Source: Calothrix sp. 336/3 (GTDB lineage Bacteria; Cyanobacteriota; Cyanobacteriia; Cyanobacteriales; Nostocaceae). Taken from it: a stretch of DNA of 64,000 nt. The notes under the pieces are model-generated. The model did no database searches. It worked only from the letters and a program-made list of their open reading frames with translations, and was not told the DNA's origin. Below, piece after piece: positions 42,942-51,651 of the stretch; position 1 is the first letter of the stretch; each line of letters begins with the position of its first letter. The DNA is taken from assembly GCF_000734895.2 (NCBI RefSeq), contig NZ_CP011382.1, forward strand, positions 846,700-910,699, given 5' to 3'. The position numbers were made by a program, and so were the translations under genes.

Positions 42942-43610
42942 TTATGAGCTTTTAAGAGATAAATTATTCTTGACTTGCTCTGTGCAGAATCGGAAATAAT
43001 ACATCAACCAGCTAAATATTCCTAGGAGCTTAAAGTATTCTTCCACAATGTGAAAGTTATGCATTTCCTCTGGTGTCATATCTAAAATTGTAGAGATTCC
43101 AAAAAACATGACTGTCAATGCGAGGAAGAGGGGACGAGAAGCTAATATTAGTTTACCGAAAAGCAAGATAAAAGTTGCGAATTCTATGCCATAGATAGCA
43201 AAGACTAGCATTTCGGCAAGATTTTGAGAACTGCGGGAAATTTCTGTCTTAAAACCATAGATAATAAAACTAAATTGTTCATGTAGTTGAAAAGTATCAT
43301 CAAGTAATAGTTGTGTGGAAATGATTCCGGAAAACAAAAGAAATAAAAATATATTTTGACTGAATTTCGTTGTGTTATTAGGACGTAAAATCAAAGCAGA
43401 AAATATACAAATAGCACTGGTTGCACACCAACAAAAGCTACCAATGAGAGAAAACATTCCCACGTAGGCAGGTTGATGACTCACTTCTGTGGGATCTGCC
43501 ACTAGCTGATACATGGAAATACCTGCTAATTTCGTGACAACAGTAGTGATGATAATAAAGATAATTAAAGGTAAATATATTTTGACAATTGTAGACAATG
43601 AAATTTTCAT
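42942..43610 (-). CDS. Six-helix integral membrane protein, unknown function
   Basis: This 222-residue protein has about six membrane helices (for example IYLPLIIFIIITTVVTKLAG, FSLIGSFCWCATSAICIFSA, and LGIFSWLMYYF near the end). Between helices 3 and 4 lies a short polar loop with DDTFQLHEQF, and between 5 and 6 DMTPEEMHNFHIVEEYFKL. The acidic/His pattern of those loops could bind metal, but that is speculative. No known family was recognised. It is isolated by spacers on both sides. Confidence 0.7.
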   Translation of the reverse strand: MKISLSTIVKIYLPLIIFIIITTVVTKLAGISMYQLVADPTEVSHQPAYVGMFSLIGSFCWCATSAICIFSALILRPNNTTKFSQNIFLFLLFSGIISTQLLLDDTFQLHEQFSFIIYGFKTEISRSSQNLAEMLVFAIYGIEFATFILLFGKLILASRPLFLALTVMFFGISTILDMTPEEMHNFHIVEEYFKLLGIFSWLMYYFRFCTEQVKNNLSLKSS

Positions 43611-44037
43611 ATTTTGGTGGTAGATGTTAAAATCAATCCGCCTGTCAAAATAACATTCACAACTAAGTTGTATTTCTCAAAGATGATGCTGTGATGCTGA
43701 CACAGGTAGACATCCTATGATTATTTGGAGAGTCGCAATATTCTGGATAAGGAATGAAAGCGATATCTGGTAAATTTAATCCCAATCTACTCAACAAATT
43801 CTGAATGCTAATGACAATCAAATCAATCGTAGTCTAGATGACATAGATTTTAATTGAGTAGAAATCATGAATTTGGCTAGTATTTTTGCTTGCTAAGAAT
43901 TAAGCGATCGCCCTAGGTTATGGAAAGATTATGATTATTTTATATTTTTATCCCTAGAAATCTCCTGATACCAGGGACAATTTTGGCGATCGCTGCGATT
44001 ATTTACGTAGAAAGACTAAATACATACGTATTAATTT
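43611..44037. other. Intergenic region, nothing recognised apart from HIP1 sites
   Basis: The 427 bp contain two HIP1-type sites (about 43904 and 43986) and AT-rich sequence. No gene, hairpin with T-run or repeat was recognised. Confidence 0.6.
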
Positions 44038-45741
44038 TTACTTTTGCAGTATAACTTGTTGTTGATAGACATCTTTCACAGCTAACCAATTGCTGGCGAT
44101 CGGCATTCTCCAACCTGTACCAAAAGCGCGATCGGTGATTTTCAAACCTGGGGGTGCTTGCCGACGTTTGAATTCTGCACGGGCAACTAGACGCAATACT
44201 TTATCAACTATTTGGGCATCATGTCCAGCTGCAACTATCTGCTGGGGTGATTCGTGGTTGTGAATCAGACGTTGAAGAATATCATCTAGAATATCGTAGG
44301 ATGGGAGGGAATCTTGGTCAACCTGTCCCGGTTTCAATTCCGCACTGGGTGGTTTAGTAATCACGTTTGAGGGGATAACTTCACCATCGTGGTTTAACCA
44401 GTGACAGAGGGAATAAACACGGGTTTTGGGTACATCTGCAATCACCGCTAAACCACCGTTCATATCTCCATACAGAGTGCAGTAACCAACTGCCATTTCC
44501 GATTTGTTACCCGTGGAAAGCAGGAGATAACCAAATTTATTGGCGATCGCCATCAACAAATTACCACGAATCCGCGATTGAATATTTTCCTCTGCTAACC
44601 CAAATTCCGTACCTGCGAATAATTCTGCCAGGGTTTGATCATAGTCTTGCATTAAATCCCCGATGGGGAGACGAGTCGTTTTTATACCGATATTTTTTGC
44701 CAATGCCAGGGCATCACTGATAGAATGCTCGGAACTGTAGGGAGATGGCATCAGTACACCAAGGACATTTTCTTTACCAAGTGCTGCGGAGGCGATCGCT
44801 GCGACTAAAGCAGAATCCACACCCCCACTTAAACCCAAAATCCCCTTAGAAAAACCGCATTTTTGAGCATAGTCACGCACACCTAAAACTAAAGCATTCC
44901 AGATTTCCCCATCCAAATTTTCATAATGGGGAGAAATAGCAGATGGGAGTAAATCTTGTTGTAGAGCATCTAATTCAACTATTATCAAGTCTGTTTCAAA
45001 ACCAGGAGCGCGACAGATAATTTCCCCAGATTTATTCAAAGCAAAACTTCTACCATCAAAGATTAAATCATCATTGCCACCAACTTGATTTGTATAGATA
45101 ATTGGTAGTTTAAATCTGGCAGCACTATGACTTAACATTTCCTCTCGAAAACGTTGTTTACCTGCTGTATAGGGAGAAGCAGATAAATTCACAATCACAT
45201 CTACTCCTAAAATCGATAAATCGGCAACGGGATTAACGGTATAACTGCGTTTACCCCAAAATTCCTCATCATTCCATAAATCTTCGCAAATTGTCACCCC
45301 AATTACCATATCATCAAGGGTAAAATAATTTGCTTGTAATCCTGGTTCAAAATAGCGATGTTCATCAAAAACATCATAGGTAGGTAATAAACGTTTATGG
45401 AAAACTTGCTCAACTTTCCCATCAAGTAATAGGGCAATACTATTAAATAAATGTTTCCCACCAGTTGCATGAGCTTGCTCATTTTTACTAGTAGTTCCCA
45501 CAAGTACAGCTAAATTAGCAGGTAAATCACGCGCTAGCTGTTGTAGAGTGATATCCATTGCCTCAATAAAACTAGGATTTAATAATAAATCCCGTGGAGG
45601 ATATCCACACAGAGATAATTCCGGAGTGAGGAGTAAACGCACTCCAGCATTAGCAGATTCTTGGGCAACTTGGAGAATTTTGGCAGCATTACCAGGTAAA
45701 TCTCCGATGGTAGGATTTAATTGGGCGATCGCAATTTTCAT
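44038..45741 (-). CDS. nadE: Glutamine-dependent NAD+ synthetase
   Basis: This 567-residue enzyme makes NAD+ from nicotinate adenine dinucleotide with ATP and glutamine. The N-terminal nitrilase-type glutaminase domain (about 1-255) shows the catalytic Glu in LLLTPELSLCGYPPRDLL, the Lys in VEQVFHKRLLPTYDVFDEHR and the Cys in VIGVTICEDLWNDEEF. The synthetase domain (about 270-550) has the pyrophosphatase loop GLSGGVDSALVAAIA and LLLSTGNKSEMAVGYCTLYG. All key residues are present. Length is normal for the two-domain form. It is the last gene of the NAD cluster, 22 bp after the chorismate-mutase-like gene. Confidence 0.96.
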   Translation of the reverse strand: MKIAIAQLNPTIGDLPGNAAKILQVAQESANAGVRLLLTPELSLCGYPPRDLLLNPSFIEAMDITLQQLARDLPANLAVLVGTTSKNEQAHATGGKHLFNSIALLLDGKVEQVFHKRLLPTYDVFDEHRYFEPGLQANYFTLDDMVIGVTICEDLWNDEEFWGKRSYTVNPVADLSILGVDVIVNLSASPYTAGKQRFREEMLSHSAARFKLPIIYTNQVGGNDDLIFDGRSFALNKSGEIICRAPGFETDLIIVELDALQQDLLPSAISPHYENLDGEIWNALVLGVRDYAQKCGFSKGILGLSGGVDSALVAAIASAALGKENVLGVLMPSPYSSEHSISDALALAKNIGIKTTRLPIGDLMQDYDQTLAELFAGTEFGLAEENIQSRIRGNLLMAIANKFGYLLLSTGNKSEMAVGYCTLYGDMNGGLAVIADVPKTRVYSLCHWLNHDGEVIPSNVITKPPSAELKPGQVDQDSLPSYDILDDILQRLIHNHESPQQIVAAGHDAQIVDKVLRLVARAEFKRRQAPPGLKITDRAFGTGWRMPIASNWLAVKDVYQQQVILQK

Positions 45742-45763
45742 AGAAATTCTTAACTAGATAATT

Positions 45764-46063
45764 TTAGCTATTCTTTGATAACCAACTTTGCAATTCTTCG
45801 TCAATAAAATAATTCACTAAATCTCGATATATTTTTTCAATAACATCTGGATTTATCCCCCTATCCTCTGCCCAAATTCTCCTCTGTTTTAACATAGTCT
45901 CAACTCTATCTGCTGCTTGCACATCCTGTGGATTATTTTTGAATTTTGCCGCAGCTTGCACATAGGAAAATCTTTGTGCCAAAGTAGAGATAATTTGCTG
46001 ATCAATAGTATCAAGACATTCACGAATTTCTTGAATATTGCGACATTCTTCCGGTAATTTCAT
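45764..46063 (-). CDS. Chorismate mutase / isochorismate-pyruvate lyase-like (AroQ, PchB type) protein
   Basis: This 99-residue protein begins at the ATG at 46063; a longer frame would read into the NrtR gene. The pattern IREC-LDTIDQQIISTLAQRF followed by SYVQAAAKFK and RVETMLKQRRIWAEDRGINP is the AroQ-class helix arrangement, and the DRVETMLKQRR block with INPDVIEKIYRDLVNYFIDE is closest to PchB-like lyases. It may convert chorismate or isochorismate. Its place between nrtR-like and nadE genes is unexpected. The key Arg/Lys positions look present but no assay-level claim can be made. Confidence 0.8.
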   Translation of the reverse strand: MKLPEECRNIQEIRECLDTIDQQIISTLAQRFSYVQAAAKFKNNPQDVQAADRVETMLKQRRIWAEDRGINPDVIEKIYRDLVNYFIDEELQSWLSKNS

Positions 46064-46106
46064 TGTATTGTCCAATATAATTACTGAGATATATACAGAT
46101 ATGCAC

Positions 46107-46853
46107 CTAAATAAACACCAAAGGTTTATCTTTGAAAGGAGCAAAAGCCATGGCATCAAATTTATATAAACTTGCCGGTCTACCCGCTCCCCGTGATACC
46201 TTAATACCTGTATCGGATAAAAATCCTAGCTTCAACAGACGAGCGCGAAAGTTAGAATAATCAGAGAAATTGTCACCTAAAACAGTAGCGTATAGCTGAT
46301 ATAAATCATTCAGGGTAAATAACTCAGGTAAAACATCAAAAGCGATGGGACTATATTCTAATTTGTTTTTCAAACGTTGGTATCCATAGGTGATAATTTT
46401 GTTATGGTCAAAGGCTAATTGGGGTAATTCTTTGACAGGATACCAAGCAATACCTGTGACTTTATCCGCAATTAATTCTGCTTCTTCAAATCTGACTAAG
46501 GCAAAATAACTAACAGATAAATAGCGTACTCCATAACTATCAGTTGCTTCCCTAGGGTCACGGTGAGGTCCTCCGAAGGTGTACAATTGTTCCAAATAGA
46601 GATTTTTGACGTGAATTTTCTCCGCCATAATCCGATATGCACCATCTTCTAAGGATTCACCTTGACGTACTAAAGTACCGGGGAGACTCCAATAGTTAAG
46701 AAAGGGTTCCTGTTGTCGCATGACTAGCAAAACTAACAGTCGATTTTGAGCAGTATCGACTGAAAAAATCACATTATCAACTCCAACTTTGAAATCTGCC
46801 AAAGGTTGTTGATTTATCGCATCTGGAAGCTTTTTCTGCTTACGTCCTGGCAT
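46107..46853 (-). CDS. nrtR: NrtR-type transcriptional regulator with degenerate Nudix domain
   Basis: This 248-residue protein has a Nudix-like domain (about 20-160) and a winged-helix DNA-binding end (about 170-240, with FTLNDLYQLYATVLGDNFSD, then FRARLLKLGFL and RGAGRPASLYKFD). The Nudix box reads GTLVRQGESLEDGAYRIMAE followed by KIHV; the catalytic REUxEE is replaced by RIMAEK, so hydrolysis is unlikely. NrtR proteins bind ADP-ribose and repress NAD genes. The neighbours are nadE, nadD-like and pncB, which supports the call. It overlaps the nadD-like gene by 40 bp. Confidence 0.88.
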   Translation of the reverse strand: MPGRKQKKLPDAINQQPLADFKVGVDNVIFSVDTAQNRLLVLLVMRQQEPFLNYWSLPGTLVRQGESLEDGAYRIMAEKIHVKNLYLEQLYTFGGPHRDPREATDSYGVRYLSVSYFALVRFEEAELIADKVTGIAWYPVKELPQLAFDHNKIITYGYQRLKNKLEYSPIAFDVLPELFTLNDLYQLYATVLGDNFSDYSNFRARLLKLGFLSDTGIKVSRGAGRPASLYKFDAMAFAPFKDKPLVFI

Positions 46854-47416
46854 TTGTTGTATAAATGCTGTTGATTAATATAGGCTATTATCGGGGGTGT
46901 GAGTGCTTCAGCATCTCCATTTTCACGATACGCTGTTGAGGATACATCTAAACCTGTAAATTCAGCGATCGCCACTTTTCCCCCTAATTTTGCCACAGTT
47001 TGCAAATTTTCCTCGTCAATCACATATCCTGGTCGAGGAATCACCAAGAGTTCAACTTGGTTTAACAAATCTTCAATCCGATACCATCGTGGTAACTGAG
47101 TCAGTAAGTCAGAACCCACCACCAAGGTGAATTTAGCAGTTTCTCCCCAGAATGCTTTTGCTTTTTCTAAGGTTTCTAGCGATCGCCAACTACTCAAATC
47201 TTGCTGCAATGCGACATTTTGTCGTGGTGGATGCATATCCGCAATTAATAAACTTAACATTGCTGCTCGATGTTCCAAAGGTGTTTGTTGTGATTTAAAG
47301 GGATTATCAGCAGCCCACACCGCTACCCAATCATACCTCTGACACAGCCAATTAATAATAAATTGGTGTCCCGCAGTTGGTGGATCCGCACTTGTACCAA
47401 ATAAAGCTACTTTCAT
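46814..47416 (-). CDS. nadD: Nicotinate-nucleotide adenylyltransferase-like protein
   Basis: The ATG at 47416 gives 200 residues; an upstream TTG (47455) would extend into a repeat and is not preferred. MKVALFGTSADPPTAGHQFI holds the GTxxxPPxxGH nucleotidyltransferase signature, LVVGSDLLTQLPRWYRIEDL is typical NadD, and GLDVSSTAYRENG stands for the ISSTxxR motif. It adenylates nicotinate mononucleotide ahead of NadE. No clear ribosome site precedes the ATG. The overlap with nrtR suggests coupled translation. Confidence 0.88.
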   Translation of the reverse strand: MKVALFGTSADPPTAGHQFIINWLCQRYDWVAVWAADNPFKSQQTPLEHRAAMLSLLIADMHPPRQNVALQQDLSSWRSLETLEKAKAFWGETAKFTLVVGSDLLTQLPRWYRIEDLLNQVELLVIPRPGYVIDEENLQTVAKLGGKVAIAEFTGLDVSSTAYRENGDAEALTPPIIAYINQQHLYNKCQDVSRKSFQMR

Positions 47417-47454
47417 AAATTTGGAGAATGAGTTGGGAGTAATGAGTAATACCA

Positions 47455-47512
47455 ATTCGTAATGCTCCCTACGGGAGAGCTAACGCTAACGTAATTCGTA
47501 ATTCGTAATTAA
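47455..47512. repeat. Partial copy of the GCTAACGCTAACG intergenic repeat
   Basis: It contains CGTAATGCTCCCTACGGGAG, then AGCTAACGCTAACGTAATTC and three GTAATTC-type units. It is the same family as 42756-42870. Confidence 0.75.
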
Positions 47513-47578
47513 GAAAGTCTTATCTAGTCAGACTTTCAGGGTTTGTATCTGTTTCACTATTTTCGTGAAATGGTATAA

Positions 47579-47751
47579 CCCTCATTTGTCACTTTCGGGA
47601 GAGAATAGTCTGAAATGCTTACAGCATAAGGCTTTTTTTTTAAAACCATAATTTCAGCCATTGTGTTAGAAAATAAACGCTCAAATGCATGTTCTATCTA
47701 GAGTTGAAAATTTGACTTTGATTTTTCTTTTCCCAGAGTGACAAAAAAGGG
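47579..47751 (+). mobile_element. MITE with CCCTCTTTTGT-type ends, copy B
   Basis: The 173 bp element is nearly identical to 37831-38003. ATAA flanks both sides. The left flank (TTTCGTGAAATGGTATAA) matches, inverted, the right flank of copy A, so both elements entered the same position of a dispersed host repeat in opposite orientations. With the partial repeat before it and STRR-like GAGTTGGGAGTAAT sequence after it, it fills the 481 bp spacer between pncB and nadD; no gene is present there. Confidence 0.85.
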
Positions 47752-47897
47752 ATAATGAGTTGGGAGTAATGAGTAAGGAGTTGGGAGTTGAGAGTAGAGA
47801 GTTGGGAGTAGAATTTATGAACTATGGGAGGATGTTTTAAAAGTCATGATTAAAGTCATGATTGAGGTGTCAAATATTTTCATCAAAATATCACCCC

Positions 47898-49271
47898 TTA
47901 CCTATTACCCATTCCCCTTTTTGTTCTTTGTGTCAAATCTTGTAAATTCTGGGAAATTTCCACATCTAACAACTGAGAATTATCTAATTGCCGCAGAGAT
48001 TCTGGTAAACTAGCCACATTCATGGCAGTACGTTGCCGAATTGTCCCTAAACTTTCTGTTTGCTGCACCCTTTCACCTCCTTGCATCACCAACTGCAATA
48101 ACCCAATTTCATCCTTACCTGGTGTTTCTGTAATTAATCCCAGGCGATCGCGGTGAATTTTCCCTCCCACGATAGTACGGAAAATCTGCTTTCTACCGGG
48201 ATAGGTTCCCTTCCCACTCGACTCCTTCATCACCGGAATCCCATCAATTTCCACTAATTTATACACCCCATTCACTGGTTTACCTGTAACCAACTTTGTT
48301 CCCAAACCATAACCATCAATTTCTGCACCCTCTGCTTTGAGTCGAGCAATTTCCCACTCATCCAAGTCACCGCTAGCAAAAATTGATACATCTGGTAAGA
48401 GCGATCGCACCTTTTGCGAGATTGTCACCAAATCCCCCGAATCTAACCTTATCCCGCTTAATTCAATCTCTCCCGCCCTTACCTTCGCCGCCAAACGCTC
48501 CGCCGCCGCCACCGTATCGTAGGTATCAATTAGCAAAGGGGCACCGGGAAAATATTGATGAAATGCCGTAAATGCTTGGTCTTCCGTACCCTCCATCGCC
48601 GACAATGCCATTACCAAGGCGTGTGCCATTGTACCACTCGGCTTTTCTCCTAGTTGTAACGCCGCTAACACGTTAGAAGTAGCATCAAAACCTGCCGCTA
48701 ACGCCGCTCTCGCTGCCCACAGCGCCCCCTGGGGACTAAAAGCCCGTCGCGTGCCAAATTCCAACAAAGTCGCCTCTACCCCTGCTAAATCGCGGATTCT
48801 GGCGGCTCTAGTCGCGACCAATGTTTGATAATTTAAGGTATTCAATAGGAAAGTCTCAACCAACTGAGCTTGCCACAAAGGTGCTTCCACCCGTAACAGA
48901 GGTTCATGGGGAAAAATTGCTGTTCCCTCAGGTACTGCCCAAATATCCCCGCTAAATCTAGCCGATTCTAGTATCTGCCAAAAGCGTTCCGGGGCATGAT
49001 GAAAAATTCCCGTTGCCTGCAAAGCTGCGATTTGCTCAGGGGTAAACTGCAAATTCTCTAAGTATGTCAATGCTTGCGTTAAACCCATGGCAATTAAATA
49101 GCCAAAATCCTCCGGCAATCGTCTGACAAATAGCTCAAAACTCGCTGATTTTTCCTCGAATCCTTCACCCGTATAACAAGCTGCCATGGTTAACTGGTAA
49201 AGGTCGGTTAATAAACTATAATCAACACTTGCAATCCCTAGCTCCTGCTCCCACCTTGGCAAAGCTGTCAT
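47898..49271 (-). CDS. pncB: Nicotinate phosphoribosyltransferase
   Basis: This 457-residue enzyme makes nicotinate mononucleotide from nicotinate for NAD salvage. Family blocks: SLLTDLYQLTMAACYTGEGF, FELFVRRLPEDFGYLIAMGL, LLEFGTRRAFSPQGALWAAR, MAHALVMALSAMEG, IDTYDTVAAAERLA and IRLDSGDLVTISQKVRSLLP. The His in GTMAHAL and the Asp/Ser of LDSGDL are the active-site features. Length is normal. Its product feeds the NadD-like and NadE enzymes encoded downstream on the same strand. The palindrome upstream may be an operator for control by NrtR. Confidence 0.95.
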   Translation of the reverse strand: MTALPRWEQELGIASVDYSLLTDLYQLTMAACYTGEGFEEKSASFELFVRRLPEDFGYLIAMGLTQALTYLENLQFTPEQIAALQATGIFHHAPERFWQILESARFSGDIWAVPEGTAIFPHEPLLRVEAPLWQAQLVETFLLNTLNYQTLVATRAARIRDLAGVEATLLEFGTRRAFSPQGALWAARAALAAGFDATSNVLAALQLGEKPSGTMAHALVMALSAMEGTEDQAFTAFHQYFPGAPLLIDTYDTVAAAERLAAKVRAGEIELSGIRLDSGDLVTISQKVRSLLPDVSIFASGDLDEWEIARLKAEGAEIDGYGLGTKLVTGKPVNGVYKLVEIDGIPVMKESSGKGTYPGRKQIFRTIVGGKIHRDRLGLITETPGKDEIGLLQLVMQGGERVQQTESLGTIRQRTAMNVASLPESLRQLDNSQLLDVEISQNLQDLTQRTKRGMGNR

Positions 49272-49390
49272 AAAGTGCCGCCCTTAAAAAATAATTTGAA
49301 TTTTGAATTACCGTAATTTGTGATGTCACGGGGGAATTAAACCCCAATTCGCTGAAATCGGTGAACAGGAACAGATACCTGCTATGTATA

Positions 49391-49411
49391 TTATGGTAGT
49401 TTTTACCATAA
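49391..49411. promoter_or_regulatory. Perfect palindrome upstream of pncB, candidate NrtR operator
   Basis: TTATGGTA and TACCATAA are perfect inverted arms around GTTTT. It lies 120 bp before the pncB start. NrtR proteins bind palindromes of about this size before NAD genes, and an nrtR-like gene is nearby. No second copy was found elsewhere in the cluster. Confidence 0.5.
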
Positions 49412-49841
49412 ATATTGTCAACTATTATGGGGAAAATTGAGCAGAAGCTTGGTTAGCTCATCGTTCAGGTGATAAAACTTATGGTGAAATCCAAATTTTC
49501 CCCTTTCTCAGGTGGGACTAGTAGTCTATCGCATCAATTTTGATAGTTTATACAGTGGGTATCTCTTGACTTTCTTCGAGGGTAGTTTTGTCAACTTCCT
49601 AAAATCATGGAGTGAGACGCTTCCATTACACATGTTTTATCCATCACAACTTATGCAATCAACTAGTATCAAAAGCTTTGAGGAAGGTGGGTTCGACTGC
49701 GCTCACATACCCTGCGTATATTTCAAAAATAAAATATGAGTCCTATCCAAACTTGACATTTGATAATTATAGAGATTATTTTTTCTTAAAAATGCTGGTA
49801 TCAAAAATCTTTTTTAGCTAACAAAAATTAAAATCATCAAC

Positions 49842-49957
49842 ATAGTATTTATCATCCTTGTGAAGTATAGAAGACCTACTGCATAACCATCCTAGGAATC
49901 AGAGAGGGTGAGTTATAGAACAGGTAGGGTGTACTTTACTTGACCGGAAAACACTAT
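49842..49957. mobile_element. Decayed MITE-like element (TATAGCG family)
   Basis: Its start (CATAGTATTTATCATCCTTG then TGAAGTATAGAAGA) and its end (GGTAGGGTGTACTTTACTTG then ACCGGAAAACACTATA) align with the intact element at 36813-36922, with many substitutions. Confidence 0.6.
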
Positions 49958-50203
49958 AAGAAAAAGACATCTTGCACTTTTGTCAATACATAATTTATCA
50001 GATATAAATTACGTTTTTTGACTTTTGTCCAAGATGTCATTAAGTTTCTAAGTCAGATAACCAATTACATGATTCCGCTAATAAATCAGTAGGTGAGGTT
50101 AATTAAATGTCAAATGGTTGGCTCTTGTACAACCTTGACTACATAAGCATTTGAAGTCCTATTGCTGGAATCAAATATTGGACAAAAAATTATACCTTCC
50201 TAC

Positions 50204-51229
50204 CTAAGCAGCACTCATTTCTTGCTGAAGCTTGCTCTTAGCAGTTTTGAATTGAGTAGCCATTTGCTCTGTTTGTTGATCGTTACAGTTGTTGCGAATC
50301 ACCGCAAACATAGTACTCTCTTCTTGACGGACGTGATCCATAACCGCATCCTTCAAGCGACGAAGTTCATTTTTAAATTCCGATGATGTGGGATTTAAGG
50401 CTTTAAGCTGTTTTAGCATCACCTTCATTTCTGCTTGTTCGTTATACAACTCCTGAACGTCACTATAGAAGGGTTGAACTGCTGGGTAAACAACTTGTTC
50501 TTCTGCTTCTGCGTGAACTGTTAAGTCTTTGTAAAGTTGACCAAAATACTCTTGGATTTTTTGGGGATCATCAGAGCTTTCAATCTGCACGAACAGCATA
50601 TTTGCCTTGTTATGATCTGCGCGGATGATGTCTTGGATATTCACTTCATCGTCTGTGTTACTGATGACGCTACCTGCAACACCAGTAACAGCTGCTACTG
50701 CATCTTGCACACGAGCCCATAAACCTTGTTTTGCTTCTTTTCCGGTGAGTTCACGAACACCCAAGATTTCCAAAATTCCTTTTAATTGTTCTTGATGGGC
50801 GCGGTTTTCAAAGTTGATTGTATTTAAAGGAGTAATTGCAGCTTCCACATCTGCACCTACCACTTGAGCTGCTTTGTGAACTAAAAGACCGCTCATTACT
50901 TGCTGGTGCTTAAGTAACTCGTGCTGGAATACTTTTTCATACAGGCTTAACTCTGAGCCTTCTATCATCTCTTGAACCTTTTCTACCATCTTTTGGACGG
51001 TTTCTTGCCCTTGGGAGTGCACACCATACTGAACCATTACAGTATCTAAAATGCCTAGGTTTTTGCGATCATCATTCATCATATCTCGGAGGCGATCGCA
51101 AACATCTTGGTCGTTACATGCAGACATTAGCTTCTGCTCGTTAGCAATCAGTAGGTTTTGTACTTCTTTCATATCTGCTAACTTAGTAGCGATCGCCTGA
51201 CGTTTGGTGTCATCTAGGGTCATTACCAT
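50204..51229 (-). CDS. Hemerythrin-like (HHE) protein with N-terminal helical domain
   Basis: The ATG at 51229 gives 341 residues. The N-terminal half (about 1-150) is helical with DVCDRLRDMMNDDRKNLGIL and FQHELLKHQQVMSGLLVHKA, which itself looks like a ferritin/hemerythrin-type bundle. The C-terminal half has the HHE pattern: IRADHNKANMLFVQIES, DLTVHAEAEEQVVYPAVQPF and VMDHVRQEESTMFAVIRNN. These His and Glu residues would hold a di-iron site for oxygen or NO. No signal peptide. An upstream ATG at 51298 would add a basic stretch without support. Confidence 0.82.
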   Translation of the reverse strand: MVMTLDDTKRQAIATKLADMKEVQNLLIANEQKLMSACNDQDVCDRLRDMMNDDRKNLGILDTVMVQYGVHSQGQETVQKMVEKVQEMIEGSELSLYEKVFQHELLKHQQVMSGLLVHKAAQVVGADVEAAITPLNTINFENRAHQEQLKGILEILGVRELTGKEAKQGLWARVQDAVAAVTGVAGSVISNTDDEVNIQDIIRADHNKANMLFVQIESSDDPQKIQEYFGQLYKDLTVHAEAEEQVVYPAVQPFYSDVQELYNEQAEMKVMLKQLKALNPTSSEFKNELRRLKDAVMDHVRQEESTMFAVIRNNCNDQQTEQMATQFKTAKSKLQQEMSAA

Positions 51230-51651
51230 TTGAGTATTTTCCTTATTTATAAAACGCAATCTTCTACAAAGATGCCATATCAATTCTTGATAACTCATCC
51301 TTCAAAAGAAAGAGGAAGGCTGTACCTTTTTGCAGAGATATATTTTTTGGAGATTCAGCCACTATCCTCATGAAAAATAGTTTGTATTTCGTCTGAAATT
51401 TAAGAAATAAATCGATAAAACAAATAGCTATAATTATTTATAATTCATCTCTCAAAAGCAAGAGAAAAGCTCTAACTTTTTGGGCAGATATTTTCTGATA
51501 GATTCAGCCCCATCCGGAAGGGAAATATTTTTTATTTTATCGTTCAGGTGATGAAACTTGTGTTGAAATCAAACATTATCTTTAAAAATGGGGTAAAACT
51601 CCCCTTTTCTAGTATATTTTGGTTAAAAAACAGACACTTTTCCACATCTTC
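51230..51651. other. Leader region of the hemerythrin-like gene with a duplicated segment
   Basis: Within these 422 bp, 51289-51371 and 51440-51515 are diverged direct copies sharing TCAAAAG, AAGAG, CTTTTTG, AGATAT and GATTCAGCC in order. No gene is present. A GGGG/CCCC hairpin at 51584-51608 is listed separately. Confidence 0.6.
51584..51608 (-). terminator. Possible terminator after the TIGR02587/TIGR02588 pair
   Basis: On the minus strand GGGGAGTTTTACCCC is followed by ATTTTT. The stem is only 4-5 bp, so it is a weak terminator candidate 44 bp after the operon end. Confidence 0.4.

Larger units (their letters stand above)
49272..50203. other. Intergenic region upstream of pncB with palindrome and decayed element
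   Basis: These 932 bp have no convincing gene; the open frames at about 49512-49821 are short, compositionally odd and unlike any family I know. The region holds a palindrome (49391-49411), a stretch matching 51540-51569 (TCGTTCAGGTGAT-AAACTT) and a decayed TATAGCG element (49842-49957). Confidence 0.6.

Noticed and set aside
47417..47455. Upstream TTG start for the nadD-like gene
   Set aside because: The extension is translated from repeat-like spacer sequence and lies before the conserved MKVALFGTSADPP start.
49512..49821. Overlapping short open frames upstream of pncB
   Set aside because: They overlap each other in different frames, lack ribosome sites and match no known family.
49461..51569. 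Short direct repeat TCGTTCAGGTGAT-AAACTT at 49461 and 51540
   Set aside because: A single 30 bp match on both sides of the hemerythrin-like gene without clear ends; too little to call an element.
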